Below are positions 32,602-42,155 of a stretch of DNA of 48,941 bases, piece by piece (the first letter of the stretch is position 1; every line of letters begins with the position of its first letter). Source of the DNA: Bacteroidales bacterium. GTDB lineage: Bacteria; Bacteroidota; Bacteroidia; Bacteroidales; UBA932. The translations under genes were made by a program, and so were the position numbers. The stretch lies in the NCBI GenBank assembly GCA_012522855.1, contig JAAYJQ010000027.1, positions 1 to 48,941 on the forward strand, read 5' to 3'. The notes under the pieces are model-generated. The model was not told the origin of the DNA. It did no database searches and worked only from the letters and a program-made list of their open reading frames with translations.

Positions 32602-35600
32602 CTATGGGATCATAGGATTAAAGGTGAAGTTCCCGCCGAAAGCGCCGTTTGCGCGATAGTGGGGGGCATATAGCGATTCGATCATGACGACCGGAGCCCG
32701 GAACACGCCTTCCTGCGTAACGAAGAAGGTTTCCGTGACCGTGGTCTTCTCTTCGGGATACACATCGAAGAAGTACTCGGTACGATCCGTTTTCACATTC
32801 CGGTATCCCTGCGGGGTCACGGAATAAGATCCCCGGACCGAAAGCGGACGCAACCACCACCCGTAATAGCCGGAAAGTTGGTCCATCGGCCGGAAGCCGG
32901 CCTCGCGCGGGGCAGTCAGTTTGACGAAACTGCGGTTTTCCTGATTCCAGATCCGGTATTCGGCAACCAGTTTGTCACCGACCCGCAGCAGATCGCCCGG
33001 ACGTACCTCAAGGAGGTTGATTTCCGCAGCCCCTTTCACTTCTTTGAAAAAGCGACGCTCGATGGTAAATCCGTTTCCGGCGGCGACGATCTCCTCGAAA
33101 GGCTTTTCATAGGTCTTGCTCATGGTGATCACCGAAGTGGCCAGCGCGGCTTCCGACCCGCTCATCACGGAATGGATGGCTTCCAGATAGGCAGGATCCG
33201 TGTCCCAGTGCTGGGTCTCCTTCTGCAGCATGATCCAGATACGGATGCCGTCCGCAATACGCAGCGCTGCGTCTGTTTCTTCTTCGCTGAGGATGGCCAG
33301 GGTCTTCGGATCGGAAAGCAGGTCGCAGAGCAGGGAATGCGCGTACAGTTCGCTCTCGAGCAGTCCCCTCCAGGGCATGACCGCGTTCGGATAATACCAG
33401 CCGCCGTCCCGGTGCGTGACGGCATATTCCAGCAGCGACTGGAGATCGGCCCGGGTGGATCGGTTCATCCTCGCCGACGCGCTGAATCGGATGCCCCAAT
33501 CCGACGCAAGCCGGATGCCTCCCGGATGGTTCAGCAGTTGCAGCAAAGTTTGAATGCGACGGGACTTGTCGAGAATGCGACCGCTCAAGCCGCGTCCGTC
33601 CTTTGCCTTCGGCAGCAGATAATCTTTCAGATATTCCTTGAACTCCTTGAAATTCTCGGCATAGGCGCTCCTTTCATCCCGGTTGGTCCGGTCCACGTCG
33701 AACGGAACCGAAGCGAACATCGAACGAACATAGACATACTGTGTCATGGAAAGTACTCCGGACCAGTAAGGCCAGTCGCGGTCGTGGACGAATTGCTGCC
33801 GATCGAGGTACTTCACCGCTTCCGAAGCGCGGTCGGCCGGAAACAGCGGAACCGGAGCATCCTGCATTTTGAAATACCGTTCAAGCAATGCGGCCGTGAT
33901 GACCGGGGAGGATTTCATGCCTTCGAACCAGCCGAAGCCGCCGTCAGCATTTTGGCAGACCGCGATTTTGGCCGAGAGTTCGGAATCCGGCATCGTTCCT
34001 TCAGACAGGACTGCAGCCGAATCCGGCAGCAGCCTCGCTGCCAGGTTGCGGGCATAGAGGGCTTCCGACAAGGACAGGACGTCCACCCCGTCCGGCGTGA
34101 TTTTGGACGGAACAGCATCCTGCAGCATCCGGCGGATGTCAATCTCCCGCGTCACGGCGCCGAAAGCGGTGGTGCCCGTAAAGCGGGCGGAAATCTCGCG
34201 GAGCAGGGAATCTTTGTCCATTCCGGCAAGGAAGACAGCTGAGTGAGCCTCCGTCAAGGTCTGCCGGGCCTCGTACACCGGAAGGGCGAGCAAAACTCCA
34301 TCCGAAAAGGTCTTGGCATCGTCGGCGAAAACAACCTTGCAGCGGAGGGAATCCGTCCCCACGGGCACTTCGAATGAGGCAGGCAGTACGCCGCCCGCCG
34401 GCACGGTCACCTGCTTCGCCATCGTTTGAATCGTCTCTCCTCCCTTGCCCAGGACGAGCAGACCGAGGGTCCCGGAAACCGGTTCCGCGGAACTGCTGGA
34501 GACCGTGGCATGCAGGACATACCGATCACCTTGATACAAATATTTCGGTTCGACTACGGCCACCTTCACCGGGAGCGAGACCACCATTTCCTTCCGGAGT
34601 ACCGCATTCCGTAAAGAAGGATCGTGGGCGAAAAGCTGCACGAAATAGGTGGATAGTTTGTCGGAAGTCTTGAATTTCAGCGTCATTCTTCCGTCCGGAC
34701 CGGATCGCAGAAAGGGCTCGAAGGCGAGCGAGGCGGAGAAGTCAGACCGGACGGTCACTTCGGCAAGGCCGGCATTATCATCGGCAGCAACTTCTTCGAC
34801 CGCTTCAGCCGAAAGCGCTACCCCAGGCATGACCGCTTCCTGGTCCATGACCGCCCGCGAGAGGACCTTGCTCTCGGATCGGCGGGCAGTACCGTAACCG
34901 GTCACCACCATTTCGAGAAACATATCGCTATCGCTGGAAACGCTTCCGGTCGTCGCGCCGATCGTAACGTCCCGGCACCAAACCTCATTCAAACGTACAG
35001 TACTCCAACGATTCGGAGAGATGGTTTCGGTGCTCTTGTCGAACACGGAAGCGACCGCCTCGACCCCGGGGAGGGTCTTGAGCGTCAAGGAATATTCCGT
35101 CGCGGGCAGGGTCCTGTCCTCGAAGGTCTCGAAAGCAAGCGGCAGGTCCAGGGAGGGCCGTTCTCGCCGGAACTCACGGCTGTATTGATAAGAGGTTTCG
35201 TCTTTGAAATAGAACACCTTCAGCAGCACCGCGTCCGGCCAGTCCGCCTGGTAGGCATATTCGATCCGGGCGAGCGACCCTTCCCTCCCCGCCTCTCCGC
35301 TGAGATGGAGGGCCTTCCGTTTGAGCGGTTGCCGCCGGTCGCCGAAGAGTTCCACCAGGGCCCATACGTCGCCCCGTCCGGCTCCGAACTGGATGCCGAA
35401 GGCCTCGCCTGTCTTCAACGGACCGGCGGTTCCAAGCACTTTGAAGACATTCTCGATTGGGGACGTCAGCACCTTGTCGGAATCGGAAAGCCGCAGGATT
35501 TCCATTTTTCTCCGGTTCTCGATCGGGTCTCCACGCTTCGATTCCATCCGGACCGTACATGAGACTTGGTAAAGGCCGGACTCCTTCAGCACGAAATCCT

Positions 35601-37992
35601 GCTGCGTTCCGGAAGGAACGGAACCTTTGTAAAGTTCTTCTCCGGAAGCCGCAAGGATGACATAGTCGATTTCGGCAGGAACGGCTTTCCCTTCGGAATT
35701 CCGCGCCTCGAAACGAATCGTAGCGGTGTCTCCGGACAAGATTGACGCAATAGCGTAAGGGTCGGAGTCCTGCAGAATCTCAGGCAGCGCATAGTGCGGC
35801 CGGGGATGGGATCCGGGATTCGGTTTCAGCTGCAGGGTCCCTTCACTTTTGTTCAACAGACTGATAAAGAGGTTAATACGGTCCAGGATGTAGACACGCC
35901 GGATGAACTCCCGGGTTTCCCCGGTGCGGTCGGTAATTTTGACCTTTACTTCGTAGGCATGGCGATCCCTGTCGGAACCGAACCGGATCAGGAAGGACCC
36001 ATCCTCCGTCAGGTCCACCGCCCCCTCGTCGATCCGATCCCCCCAAGAATCCACTGTATAGGTTACCTTGGCAGCCGTGAGGGGATGCCCGCTGTAGCTG
36101 GACACGCAGCCCCGGACTTCGACCGAGTCCCCCGGAAAATACAGCGAATCCAGGTCTCCGAACTGCAGATCATAGGTCGGGAGGATGAATTCATCCACCG
36201 TCAGTGAAAGGCTGGTCACGGTCTTGCGGTCGTGCTCCACCTGCATCCGGAAGCGTCCGTTCCGCTCGGTTTTCGGCAGGACGAAGTTCCCGGCCACGGA
36301 ACCGAACGCATTGGTCTTCAGTTCCCGGGAATCGACGCGTTTGGATTCGGAATTGTACAGGGTCACCGTCACCGGCTCGCCGGGATCCAGGACGTGTAGA
36401 GCACGGCGCCGGTCTCCCTGGAAGAGCACCGCCTTGAACTGCACCGTTTCACCGGGATTGTACGCCGTCCGATCTGCAAACAACTCACCGAAGACCTGTG
36501 AGGTCTCCGGGACTTCCGGATAGGTCCCCGGATTCCCGATCCAGTGTTCAGGGGTCATGCGCAGCAGGCCGTCCGCGTCGCGTGCGGAAACTACGAGTCC
36601 TGCCCACACATTGTCCCGCAGCGTCTTCGCGATTTCATCGGGCAGCGGCGTGAATCCATCCACCGCCACATCATTCACCTTGGCAACGCTTTTCCCGGAC
36701 CGGAAGAGTTCCAGATCCACTCGTTCCACGGGCTTGCCCGTCCGGAACCCCGCCACATAAAATTTCTGGCCTTCCCGGTCGGAACGTACGGCGATGGACA
36801 ACGTATGCGGCCGGTAAGCGCAATTGCCGGAGATTTTCCCGTTCGTGGCAACGAGGGTGTAATCCCCGTCGTCCACCTTCGGGAGCGGGACTTTCATCTC
36901 GTCCAGGGCGTAGAAGCTCCGGGTCGGATTCTCTACCGTTGTCCGCAAGAACACCTTGTCGTCGCTCACGCGCTTCAGCACGAGATTCGCCTGATTCAGG
37001 TTGCGCAGGCGGATGATGGCGGTGTCCTCGCTGCAGGACACGTAGATGTCCTTTCTCTGCAACGTGGTCATGAGGATAAAGGCCTCGGCGCAATTCTTCG
37101 CGATCTTCCCTTCCGGGTCCCCGGAATATCTGCTCCTCTCCTTCTCGACCCACTCACAGGCGGCAAACAGGTCCTGATAATCCTTGGAAGATCCCTTCTC
37201 TCCCAGTTCACGCATGCGATCGGTCAGAAGCAACTCCCTGGCCAGCAGGGAAACCGCTTTACCGGCATATTTCGCCGCGTACGCCTGGAACGCTTTTTCC
37301 CGCTCCTCCTTCCGGCTCCCGTCCGAGGCGGACATTCCGTAACCCCAACCGTACTTGTTCAGCAAAAGACGGAACTCCAGATACGGAGCGTCCGGATACC
37401 GGCCCCCAAGAGTTTCCTCCAAGACCGGAACCACCCAATCGTTCCCGAAGGAAAGTTCATTCCAGAGGACGAATTCGAAATCATCCTTGAAAAAGCCGGG
37501 CAGCAAGCCCTTCAGATAGCCTCTGACCGAACTGTTCTCGTAGAAGGCCGCGTTCCTGCCGGCTTCTAGGCGTTTCCGCGAAGAAAGGATGAAGTCCCTC
37601 CAGGCGCCCTGCCCGCGTCCCCGACCATAGACATAGGTTACGACCGGCTCCGCATAGTCCGCGATCTCCTCCGACAGCTTCGTTTCCAGGGAATCGCGAA
37701 GTTTCCAATTCCTTTGCGCAGCGTCCTGCACATAACGCGTGGCGGCATCATAAAAATCCCAGTGCAGTTTTTTCGCGCGCGCCTCCCGCTTGATTTCGTC
37801 CAGCACGGCGATTCTTTTAGCGGGACGGTCTGCGCGAACCGCCGCATCGTAATTCTTCCAAAGGGCGGTGAGCGCATGGCCCGCCTCGTCCGGATTCAAG
37901 TTCTTGTTTTTTCTCATAAAGGTATGCGCGAAAAGCACCGTCCCTGCCACGACCAAGGCGATGGCGGTCATCCATTTGATGTAAGTTTTCAT
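32602..37992 (-). CDS. large alpha-2-macroglobulin-like protein without thioester
   Basis: A 1796-aa protein with an N-terminal membrane/signal segment (WMTAIALVVAGTVLFAH) and helical stretch (~30-320), then macroglobulin domains with GELFADRTAYNPGETVQFKA (MG2-like, ~495), FILPTYDLQFGDLDSLYFPGD, and the central FLRSGPDGRMTLKFKTSDKLSTYFVQLFAHDPS. The thioester CxEQ is absent; the equivalent stretch reads DVLSLSEALYARNLAARLL. The complement-like region NADGGFGWFEGMKSSP remains. Near residues 1024-1040 is a MVVTGYGTARRSES segment like a SusC TonB box. It follows folC by 33 bp and is probably cotranscribed with it. This architecture (long helical N-terminus, no Cys) corresponds to a Bacteroidota-specific macroglobulin class; its target is unknown. 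Confidence 0.88.
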   Translation of the reverse strand: MKTYIKWMTAIALVVAGTVLFAHTFMRKNKNLNPDEAGHALTALWKNYDAAVRADRPAKRIAVLDEIKREARAKKLHWDFYDAATRYVQDAAQRNWKLRDSLETKLSEEIADYAEPVVTYVYGRGRGQGAWRDFILSSRKRLEAGRNAAFYENSSVRGYLKGLLPGFFKDDFEFVLWNELSFGNDWVVPVLEETLGGRYPDAPYLEFRLLLNKYGWGYGMSASDGSRKEEREKAFQAYAAKYAGKAVSLLARELLLTDRMRELGEKGSSKDYQDLFAACEWVEKERSRYSGDPEGKIAKNCAEAFILMTTLQRKDIYVSCSEDTAIIRLRNLNQANLVLKRVSDDKVFLRTTVENPTRSFYALDEMKVPLPKVDDGDYTLVATNGKISGNCAYRPHTLSIAVRSDREGQKFYVAGFRTGKPVERVDLELFRSGKSVAKVNDVAVDGFTPLPDEIAKTLRDNVWAGLVVSARDADGLLRMTPEHWIGNPGTYPEVPETSQVFGELFADRTAYNPGETVQFKAVLFQGDRRRALHVLDPGEPVTVTLYNSESKRVDSRELKTNAFGSVAGNFVLPKTERNGRFRMQVEHDRKTVTSLSLTVDEFILPTYDLQFGDLDSLYFPGDSVEVRGCVSSYSGHPLTAAKVTYTVDSWGDRIDEGAVDLTEDGSFLIRFGSDRDRHAYEVKVKITDRTGETREFIRRVYILDRINLFISLLNKSEGTLQLKPNPGSHPRPHYALPEILQDSDPYAIASILSGDTATIRFEARNSEGKAVPAEIDYVILAASGEELYKGSVPSGTQQDFVLKESGLYQVSCTVRMESKRGDPIENRRKMEILRLSDSDKVLTSPIENVFKVLGTAGPLKTGEAFGIQFGAGRGDVWALVELFGDRRQPLKRKALHLSGEAGREGSLARIEYAYQADWPDAVLLKVFYFKDETSYQYSREFRRERPSLDLPLAFETFEDRTLPATEYSLTLKTLPGVEAVASVFDKSTETISPNRWSTVRLNEVWCRDVTIGATTGSVSSDSDMFLEMVVTGYGTARRSESKVLSRAVMDQEAVMPGVALSAEAVEEVAADDNAGLAEVTVRSDFSASLAFEPFLRSGPDGRMTLKFKTSDKLSTYFVQLFAHDPSLRNAVLRKEMVVSLPVKVAVVEPKYLYQGDRYVLHATVSSSSAEPVSGTLGLLVLGKGGETIQTMAKQVTVPAGGVLPASFEVPVGTDSLRCKVVFADDAKTFSDGVLLALPVYEARQTLTEAHSAVFLAGMDKDSLLREISARFTGTTAFGAVTREIDIRRMLQDAVPSKITPDGVDVLSLSEALYARNLAARLLPDSAAVLSEGTMPDSELSAKIAVCQNADGGFGWFEGMKSSPVITAALLERYFKMQDAPVPLFPADRASEAVKYLDRQQFVHDRDWPYWSGVLSMTQYVYVRSMFASVPFDVDRTNRDERSAYAENFKEFKEYLKDYLLPKAKDGRGLSGRILDKSRRIQTLLQLLNHPGGIRLASDWGIRFSASARMNRSTRADLQSLLEYAVTHRDGGWYYPNAVMPWRGLLESELYAHSLLCDLLSDPKTLAILSEEETDAALRIADGIRIWIMLQKETQHWDTDPAYLEAIHSVMSGSEAALATSVITMSKTYEKPFEEIVAAGNGFTIERRFFKEVKGAAEINLLEVRPGDLLRVGDKLVAEYRIWNQENRSFVKLTAPREAGFRPMDQLSGYYGWWLRPLSVRGSYSVTPQGYRNVKTDRTEYFFDVYPEEKTTVTETFFVTQEGVFRAPVVMIESLYAPHYRANGAFGGNFTFNPMIP

Positions 37993-38025
37993 AATTTCGA
38001 TCTTTGCAAGTTATAGGACAAGGAT

Positions 38026-39429
38026 TTATCTATCAAATATCCGGCCAGATATTTTCCGACGCGGCCATGGCCTGAAATTCCGGCGGAGAACAGGAAGGGC
38101 GTCCGAAATCAAGTAAGCGCTGCCTCCGATGTAGACAAGCGGACGGTCTGCCCCGGAAGCGAGCTTCAAGGCAAGCTCGATTGCTTCCGGGACGGTCGCG
38201 GCGCTGTGGATCCGCGCGAGGCTGCGTCCCGTTTGCCTGCAGAAAGATTCATAGCGGGCGGTCAGCTGCTCGACGGACAGGGCACGGCGGGTAGAAGGGC
38301 TCGTGAACACATAGGTGGATTCTTCCGGCATTAAGGGCAGGATTCCGTCCAAGTCCTTATCCGCCATGACCGCATAAACGATGATCAGGGAAGCATAGTC
38401 CCCGCCGGCAAGCATCTGCTTCAACTGCGCGAAATTTTCCGCCAGCGCCTGGGGGTTGTGGCCGATGTCCGCCAAGATCATCGGCCGGCTCGAAATCCGC
38501 TCCCACCGCCCGTGGAACCCCGTCCGAACAGCAGTTTTCTCAACAGCGTCCGCGACGCGGTCGCCGTTTTCCAGCGCGGCGAAGGCCGGACGGGCTTTCA
38601 ATAAATCGACGGCGGCAAGGACGGTACGCAAGTTTTTCGCCTGGTATCTTCCCTGCAGGTCCATATTCCGCAAGATCTCGTCACGGCGGTGCCAGAGAGA
38701 GGGCTCCGCATCCTGGGCGAAGGTAAGCGGACAAAGCCCGGCAGCCTTCGCCTCGAAGACCGGACGGGTTTCGGGGAGCGCCTCCCCCACCAGCGCAGGT
38801 ACATTTTTCTTGAATATGCCCGCTTTTTCCGCGGCGATGGTCGCCAGAGTGTTCCCGAGCTGTTCACAGTGATCCAGACCGATGGTGGTCACGATGGAGA
38901 GTTCGGGCCGGATGACGTTGGTGCTGTCCAGCCGCCCGCCGAGCCCGGCCTCAATAACGGCAACATCGACATTCGCGTCCGCGAACCACTTGAAAGCCAT
39001 TCCGGTGGTAATCTCGAAGAAAGAAAAGTTCAGTCTTTCCAACTCCGCGTCGTGGCGGCAGAGAAAGTCATATACATATTCCTTCGGGATCAAACCCGAT
39101 AATTCAGCCGCGTCATCCCCGAGACCTCCGACGATGCGCATCCGTTCGCGAAAATCGATGAGATGGGGGGAGGTGTAGAGTCCGACCCTCCATCCGGATG
39201 CGGCCAGAATGGAGGCGAGCATCGATGAAACCGAACCTTTGCCGTTGGTCCCCGCCACATGGAGGGTCGGATAGGCTTTGTGAGGATCTCCGAGGAGGGA
39301 CTCGAAAGCCAGCATGCGATCCAGGCCAGGCTTGTAAGCCGTTTCGAAACCGGTCTTTTGCACGGAAGGAAACCGGTTGAAGATGGCGTTGATTTTATCT
39401 TGATAGGCTTTTTCCGTATCGTTGTCCAT
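38026..39429 (-). CDS. folC: bifunctional folylpolyglutamate/dihydrofolate synthase
   Basis: A 467-aa Mur-ligase-family enzyme that adds glutamate to dihydropteroate or to folates in the cytoplasm. Key motifs: P-loop GTNGKGSV (residues 60-67), YTSPHLIDFRERM, the FEITTGMAF and EAGLGGRLDSTN blocks, GLDHCEQLGNT, and the C-terminal DIGHNPQAL with YAVMADKDLDGIL. Length is normal. Start ATG at 39429; a perfect -7 match TAATTTTG (39470-39477) lies about 41 bp upstream. Confidence 0.96.
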   Translation of the reverse strand: MDNDTEKAYQDKINAIFNRFPSVQKTGFETAYKPGLDRMLAFESLLGDPHKAYPTLHVAGTNGKGSVSSMLASILAASGWRVGLYTSPHLIDFRERMRIVGGLGDDAAELSGLIPKEYVYDFLCRHDAELERLNFSFFEITTGMAFKWFADANVDVAVIEAGLGGRLDSTNVIRPELSIVTTIGLDHCEQLGNTLATIAAEKAGIFKKNVPALVGEALPETRPVFEAKAAGLCPLTFAQDAEPSLWHRRDEILRNMDLQGRYQAKNLRTVLAAVDLLKARPAFAALENGDRVADAVEKTAVRTGFHGRWERISSRPMILADIGHNPQALAENFAQLKQMLAGGDYASLIIVYAVMADKDLDGILPLMPEESTYVFTSPSTRRALSVEQLTARYESFCRQTGRSLARIHSAATVPEAIELALKLASGADRPLVYIGGSAYLISDALPVLRRNFRPWPRRKISGRIFDR

Positions 39430-39469
39430 GATTTTTTCTTTTCGCTCGGCAGCTGTTTTGAACTGAATT

Positions 39470-39477
39470 CAAAATTA
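39470..39477 (-). promoter_or_regulatory. -7 element of folC
   Basis: TAATTTTG on the minus strand, an exact TAnnTTTG match 40 bp before the folC start. The expected TTG at -33 is not seen, as that stretch reads GGTCGA. Confidence 0.45.
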
Positions 39478-39502
39478 CTTAATTTTACAGACATTATCGA
39501 CC

Positions 39503-40678
39503 ATGATGAAAGGAAAAACATCGGCATTGTACTCCGCGTACATCATTGACGGCCATCGGCGGCAGTTTACTCCGGCCGAACTTCTGAACGGCTGTCTGGC
39601 TGAAGGCGCATCCGCTCCCTCTCATGAAAAAAATGCGGATACGATCGTGGACGAAACCTTGGATTTGTCTCCTTCCTCACTGCAGTTCGACGAGCGTGAG
39701 ATTCAAGACTATCTCGCGCGGACCATTGCCGTGCGTGACAAGCCCCGTTCCTGTCCCCTTGCGTTTTCCGGTTATTTTACCAAGAGCCGGATCGCGAAGG
39801 CGCTCCTGGACACCCTCTGGATGAAAGGACATTTCCGCCTGAGCGACCTGGCGCTCCAGGCGCGGTGGCGATGGAACGACAGAAAACTCGGGAACATGGC
39901 GGCGTTCTACACCTCAGTGGAAGATGCTGTCGACTACATCGACGGCTTGGGGATCGGATTGAGCGCATATTCCTTCAACGAGAGCGTAAACGACTGCCAG
40001 GTAGCCTTTAAAGCCGGCATTTCCGGAAAATCCCAGGATTCCGACGAAAACGGTGCCGAGGAACAGGACACCTATTTTACCGGAAATTCCCCTTTCGGGA
40101 CGGAGCAGCCGACCCTGAGCAAGAGAAGGGCACAGGCCGACCTGTTGTCGCCGGACAAGGACAGTTGGATCATCTATGTTCCCTTCGAAAGTTGCAGGTA
40201 CCGTCTGGGTGGTTCCATATTGGAAGAAACCCTCGGACAAGCGGGCAATACCTTTCCGGAAATCGGAGATGCCGATTACTTCATCGACTGCTACGAAGTG
40301 GTCCGCGAACTGATCGAAGACGGGATCGTTACCGCCGGCAGGACGGTCGGGGACGGTGGTCTGCTCACCGCTCTGAAATCGATGTGCACCGACCGGATCG
40401 GCGCCTCTGTCGACGTGAGCGGCATCATGAACGCCAACCGCGAAGACAAGAGCGTACGCATCCTGTTCGGAGAAGTTCCGGGGGCGCTGATCCAGATCAA
40501 GGACATCGACTACGACTACATCGATGCCGAATTCTTGCTGCAGGATGTCGCCTACTTCCCGATCGGCCATCCCGTACCCGGATCCGGTGATGTAAATGTC
40601 AAAGCCGGGGGCGACTCCGGCATTGCCGGCATTCTCCAATCACTGCTGAACAGCCAAGCCTCCGAAGGAGAAGACTGA
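39503..40678 (+). CDS. protein with PurL-type AIR-synthase C-terminal domain
   Basis: A 391-aa cytoplasmic protein. The C-terminal half (about residues 225-365) resembles the PurM/PurL (AIR synthase-related) C-terminal domain: YRLGGSILEETLGQ, then YEVVRELIEDGIVTAGRTVGDGGLLTALKSM (compare HD.SDGGLL in PurL), and RILFGEVPGALIQI (compare LFNEELGAVIQV). The N-terminal part (MMKGKTSALYSAYIIDGHRRQ, FSGYFTKSRIAKALLDTLWM) is not recognised. There is no glutaminase or full ATP-binding domain, and the HD pair of true PurL is replaced by GRTVGDGG, so FGAM synthase activity is unlikely. The phoH gene begins within 15 bp downstream. It could be a nucleotide- or metabolite-binding regulator; function unknown. 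Confidence 0.65.
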   Translation: MMKGKTSALYSAYIIDGHRRQFTPAELLNGCLAEGASAPSHEKNADTIVDETLDLSPSSLQFDEREIQDYLARTIAVRDKPRSCPLAFSGYFTKSRIAKALLDTLWMKGHFRLSDLALQARWRWNDRKLGNMAAFYTSVEDAVDYIDGLGIGLSAYSFNESVNDCQVAFKAGISGKSQDSDENGAEEQDTYFTGNSPFGTEQPTLSKRRAQADLLSPDKDSWIIYVPFESCRYRLGGSILEETLGQAGNTFPEIGDADYFIDCYEVVRELIEDGIVTAGRTVGDGGLLTALKSMCTDRIGASVDVSGIMNANREDKSVRILFGEVPGALIQIKDIDYDYIDAEFLLQDVAYFPIGHPVPGSGDVNVKAGGDSGIAGILQSLLNSQASEGED

Positions 40679-40693
40679 TTGATTCATGACCCA

Positions 40694-42067
40694 ATGACTA
40701 AATACGCGAATGTGCTCTCGAAGAGCAGAAAAAACAGGAGTCCTAAGATTTTCGTGCTCGACACGAACATCATCCTGCATGACTACAAGGCGATCCGAAA
40801 ATTCCAGGACAACGACCTGGTGATCCCGATCTCGGTCGTGGAAGAACTGGACAAGTTCAAGAAAGGAAACGACGCCCTTGCCTACAACGCCCGGGGTTTC
40901 ATGCGAGAAATCGACCGGATCTCGGAGGGGAAATTGTTCGGCAGGGACGGGCTTCCGATCGGGAAAGGACTGGGGAACATCAAGGTCGAACCGAACCACG
41001 CTTTCCCCGAGGACATGAGAGGCATGTTCTACGATGACATTCCGGATCATAGAATTCTATCGACTGCTATCTGGGTGCGGGACACCCATCCGGATCGGTT
41101 TGTCGCCCTTGTAACCAAGGATATCAACCTTCGAATAAAATCCAAGGCGGCCGGGATGGAGGTTCAGGACTACCTCACCGACCGGATCGAAGACGAGAAC
41201 GTGGAGAATGCCAACCGGGAAGTCCAAATTCTTGACCGAATCTCCGCTGATCTGGTGCAGAAACTGGCTTACGGCCCGGAAAACGCGATTCCGTGGGAGA
41301 AGGTGGCGAAGGAGAAGCCGCGTCCGAACCAGTTGTACAAATTCAAATGGGACAAGGAGATTGTCTGCGGCCGTTACGATGAGGCGCGTAAGAAAATCGT
41401 ACTCGTCAAGAGCCACAACGTTTACGGAATCAAGCCCCGCAACGACGAACAGAAATTCGCGATCGACGCCTGCCTGAATCCCGAGATTCTGCTCGTCTCC
41501 ATGACTGGCGGAGCCGGAACGGGAAAAACATTGATCGCGCTTGCCTCCGCCCTGGAACAAGCCCGTGATTACGACCAGATCATCCTGACCCGTCCGACCG
41601 TCATTTTGGGAAATCAGGAAATCGGATTCCTGCCGGGAGACGAAAAGGCGAAGATGAGTCCGTTCATCCAGCCGCTGATGGACAACTTCAACGTGATCAA
41701 GTCACAATTCCGCCCTTCCAGCAAAGAGGCGCTGAGACTGGATGCGATGCTCAGGGAGGAAAAACTGATCATTTCTCCGCTCGCGTACATACGCGGACGC
41801 AGTCTCGGACGGGTGTTCCTGATCTGCGACGAGGCGCAGAATCTAACCCCGCACGAGGTCAAGACCATTATCACACGGGCAGGCGAAGGAACCAAAATGG
41901 TGTTCAACGGAGACATTTTCCAGATCGACCAGCCTTATTTGGACCAATGGTCCAACGGGTTGTCGCACCTGAACGAGAAGATGGAAGGACAGCGGCTCTT
42001 CGAACACATCTTCCTGCGAGTCGGCGAACGAAGCGAACTGTCCGACATCGCTGCGAAACTTCTTTAA
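40694..42067 (+). CDS. phoH: PhoH-like ATPase with N-terminal PIN domain (PhoH2)
   Basis: A 457-aa fusion of a PIN RNase domain and a PhoH ATPase. PIN: FVLDTNIILHD with Asp23, VEELDKFK, and the acidic DIPDHRILSTAIW and TKDINLRIKS blocks. PhoH: Walker A GGAGTGKT, then LTRPTVILGNQEIGFLPGD, Walker B LICDEAQNLTPHEVKT, and VFNGDIFQID. PhoH2 proteins are sequence-dependent RNA-unwinding and cleaving enzymes (family knowledge). Start: ATG at 40694; a TTG at 40679 sits 8 nt after an AAGGAG inside the previous gene and could be used instead, adding five residues. It continues the operon with the PurL-like gene. Confidence 0.92.
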   Translation: MTKYANVLSKSRKNRSPKIFVLDTNIILHDYKAIRKFQDNDLVIPISVVEELDKFKKGNDALAYNARGFMREIDRISEGKLFGRDGLPIGKGLGNIKVEPNHAFPEDMRGMFYDDIPDHRILSTAIWVRDTHPDRFVALVTKDINLRIKSKAAGMEVQDYLTDRIEDENVENANREVQILDRISADLVQKLAYGPENAIPWEKVAKEKPRPNQLYKFKWDKEIVCGRYDEARKKIVLVKSHNVYGIKPRNDEQKFAIDACLNPEILLVSMTGGAGTGKTLIALASALEQARDYDQIILTRPTVILGNQEIGFLPGDEKAKMSPFIQPLMDNFNVIKSQFRPSSKEALRLDAMLREEKLIISPLAYIRGRSLGRVFLICDEAQNLTPHEVKTIITRAGEGTKMVFNGDIFQIDQPYLDQWSNGLSHLNEKMEGQRLFEHIFLRVGERSELSDIAAKLL

Positions 42068-42085
42068 GCAATCTCAAATGAACAA

Positions 42086-42117
42086 CTTGATATAATGGAA
42101 GATTTGTAATAAATTTG
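42086..42117 (+). promoter_or_regulatory. ppdK promoter
   Basis: CTTG (42086-42089), 20 nt, TAAATTTG (42110-42117): a very good Bacteroidota promoter inside the 88-bp gap after phoH. Predicted start near 42123, leaving a ~30-nt AT-rich leader before the ATG. Confidence 0.8.
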
Positions 42118-42155
42118 TATATGAAATTTTAAATCAATTATTATTTCTATAAACT

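Noticed and set aside
32878..34242. 454-aa plus-strand reading frame opposite the second macroglobulin gene
   Set aside because: Antisense shadow with unusual composition and no motif; the minus-strand gene carries the family blocks.
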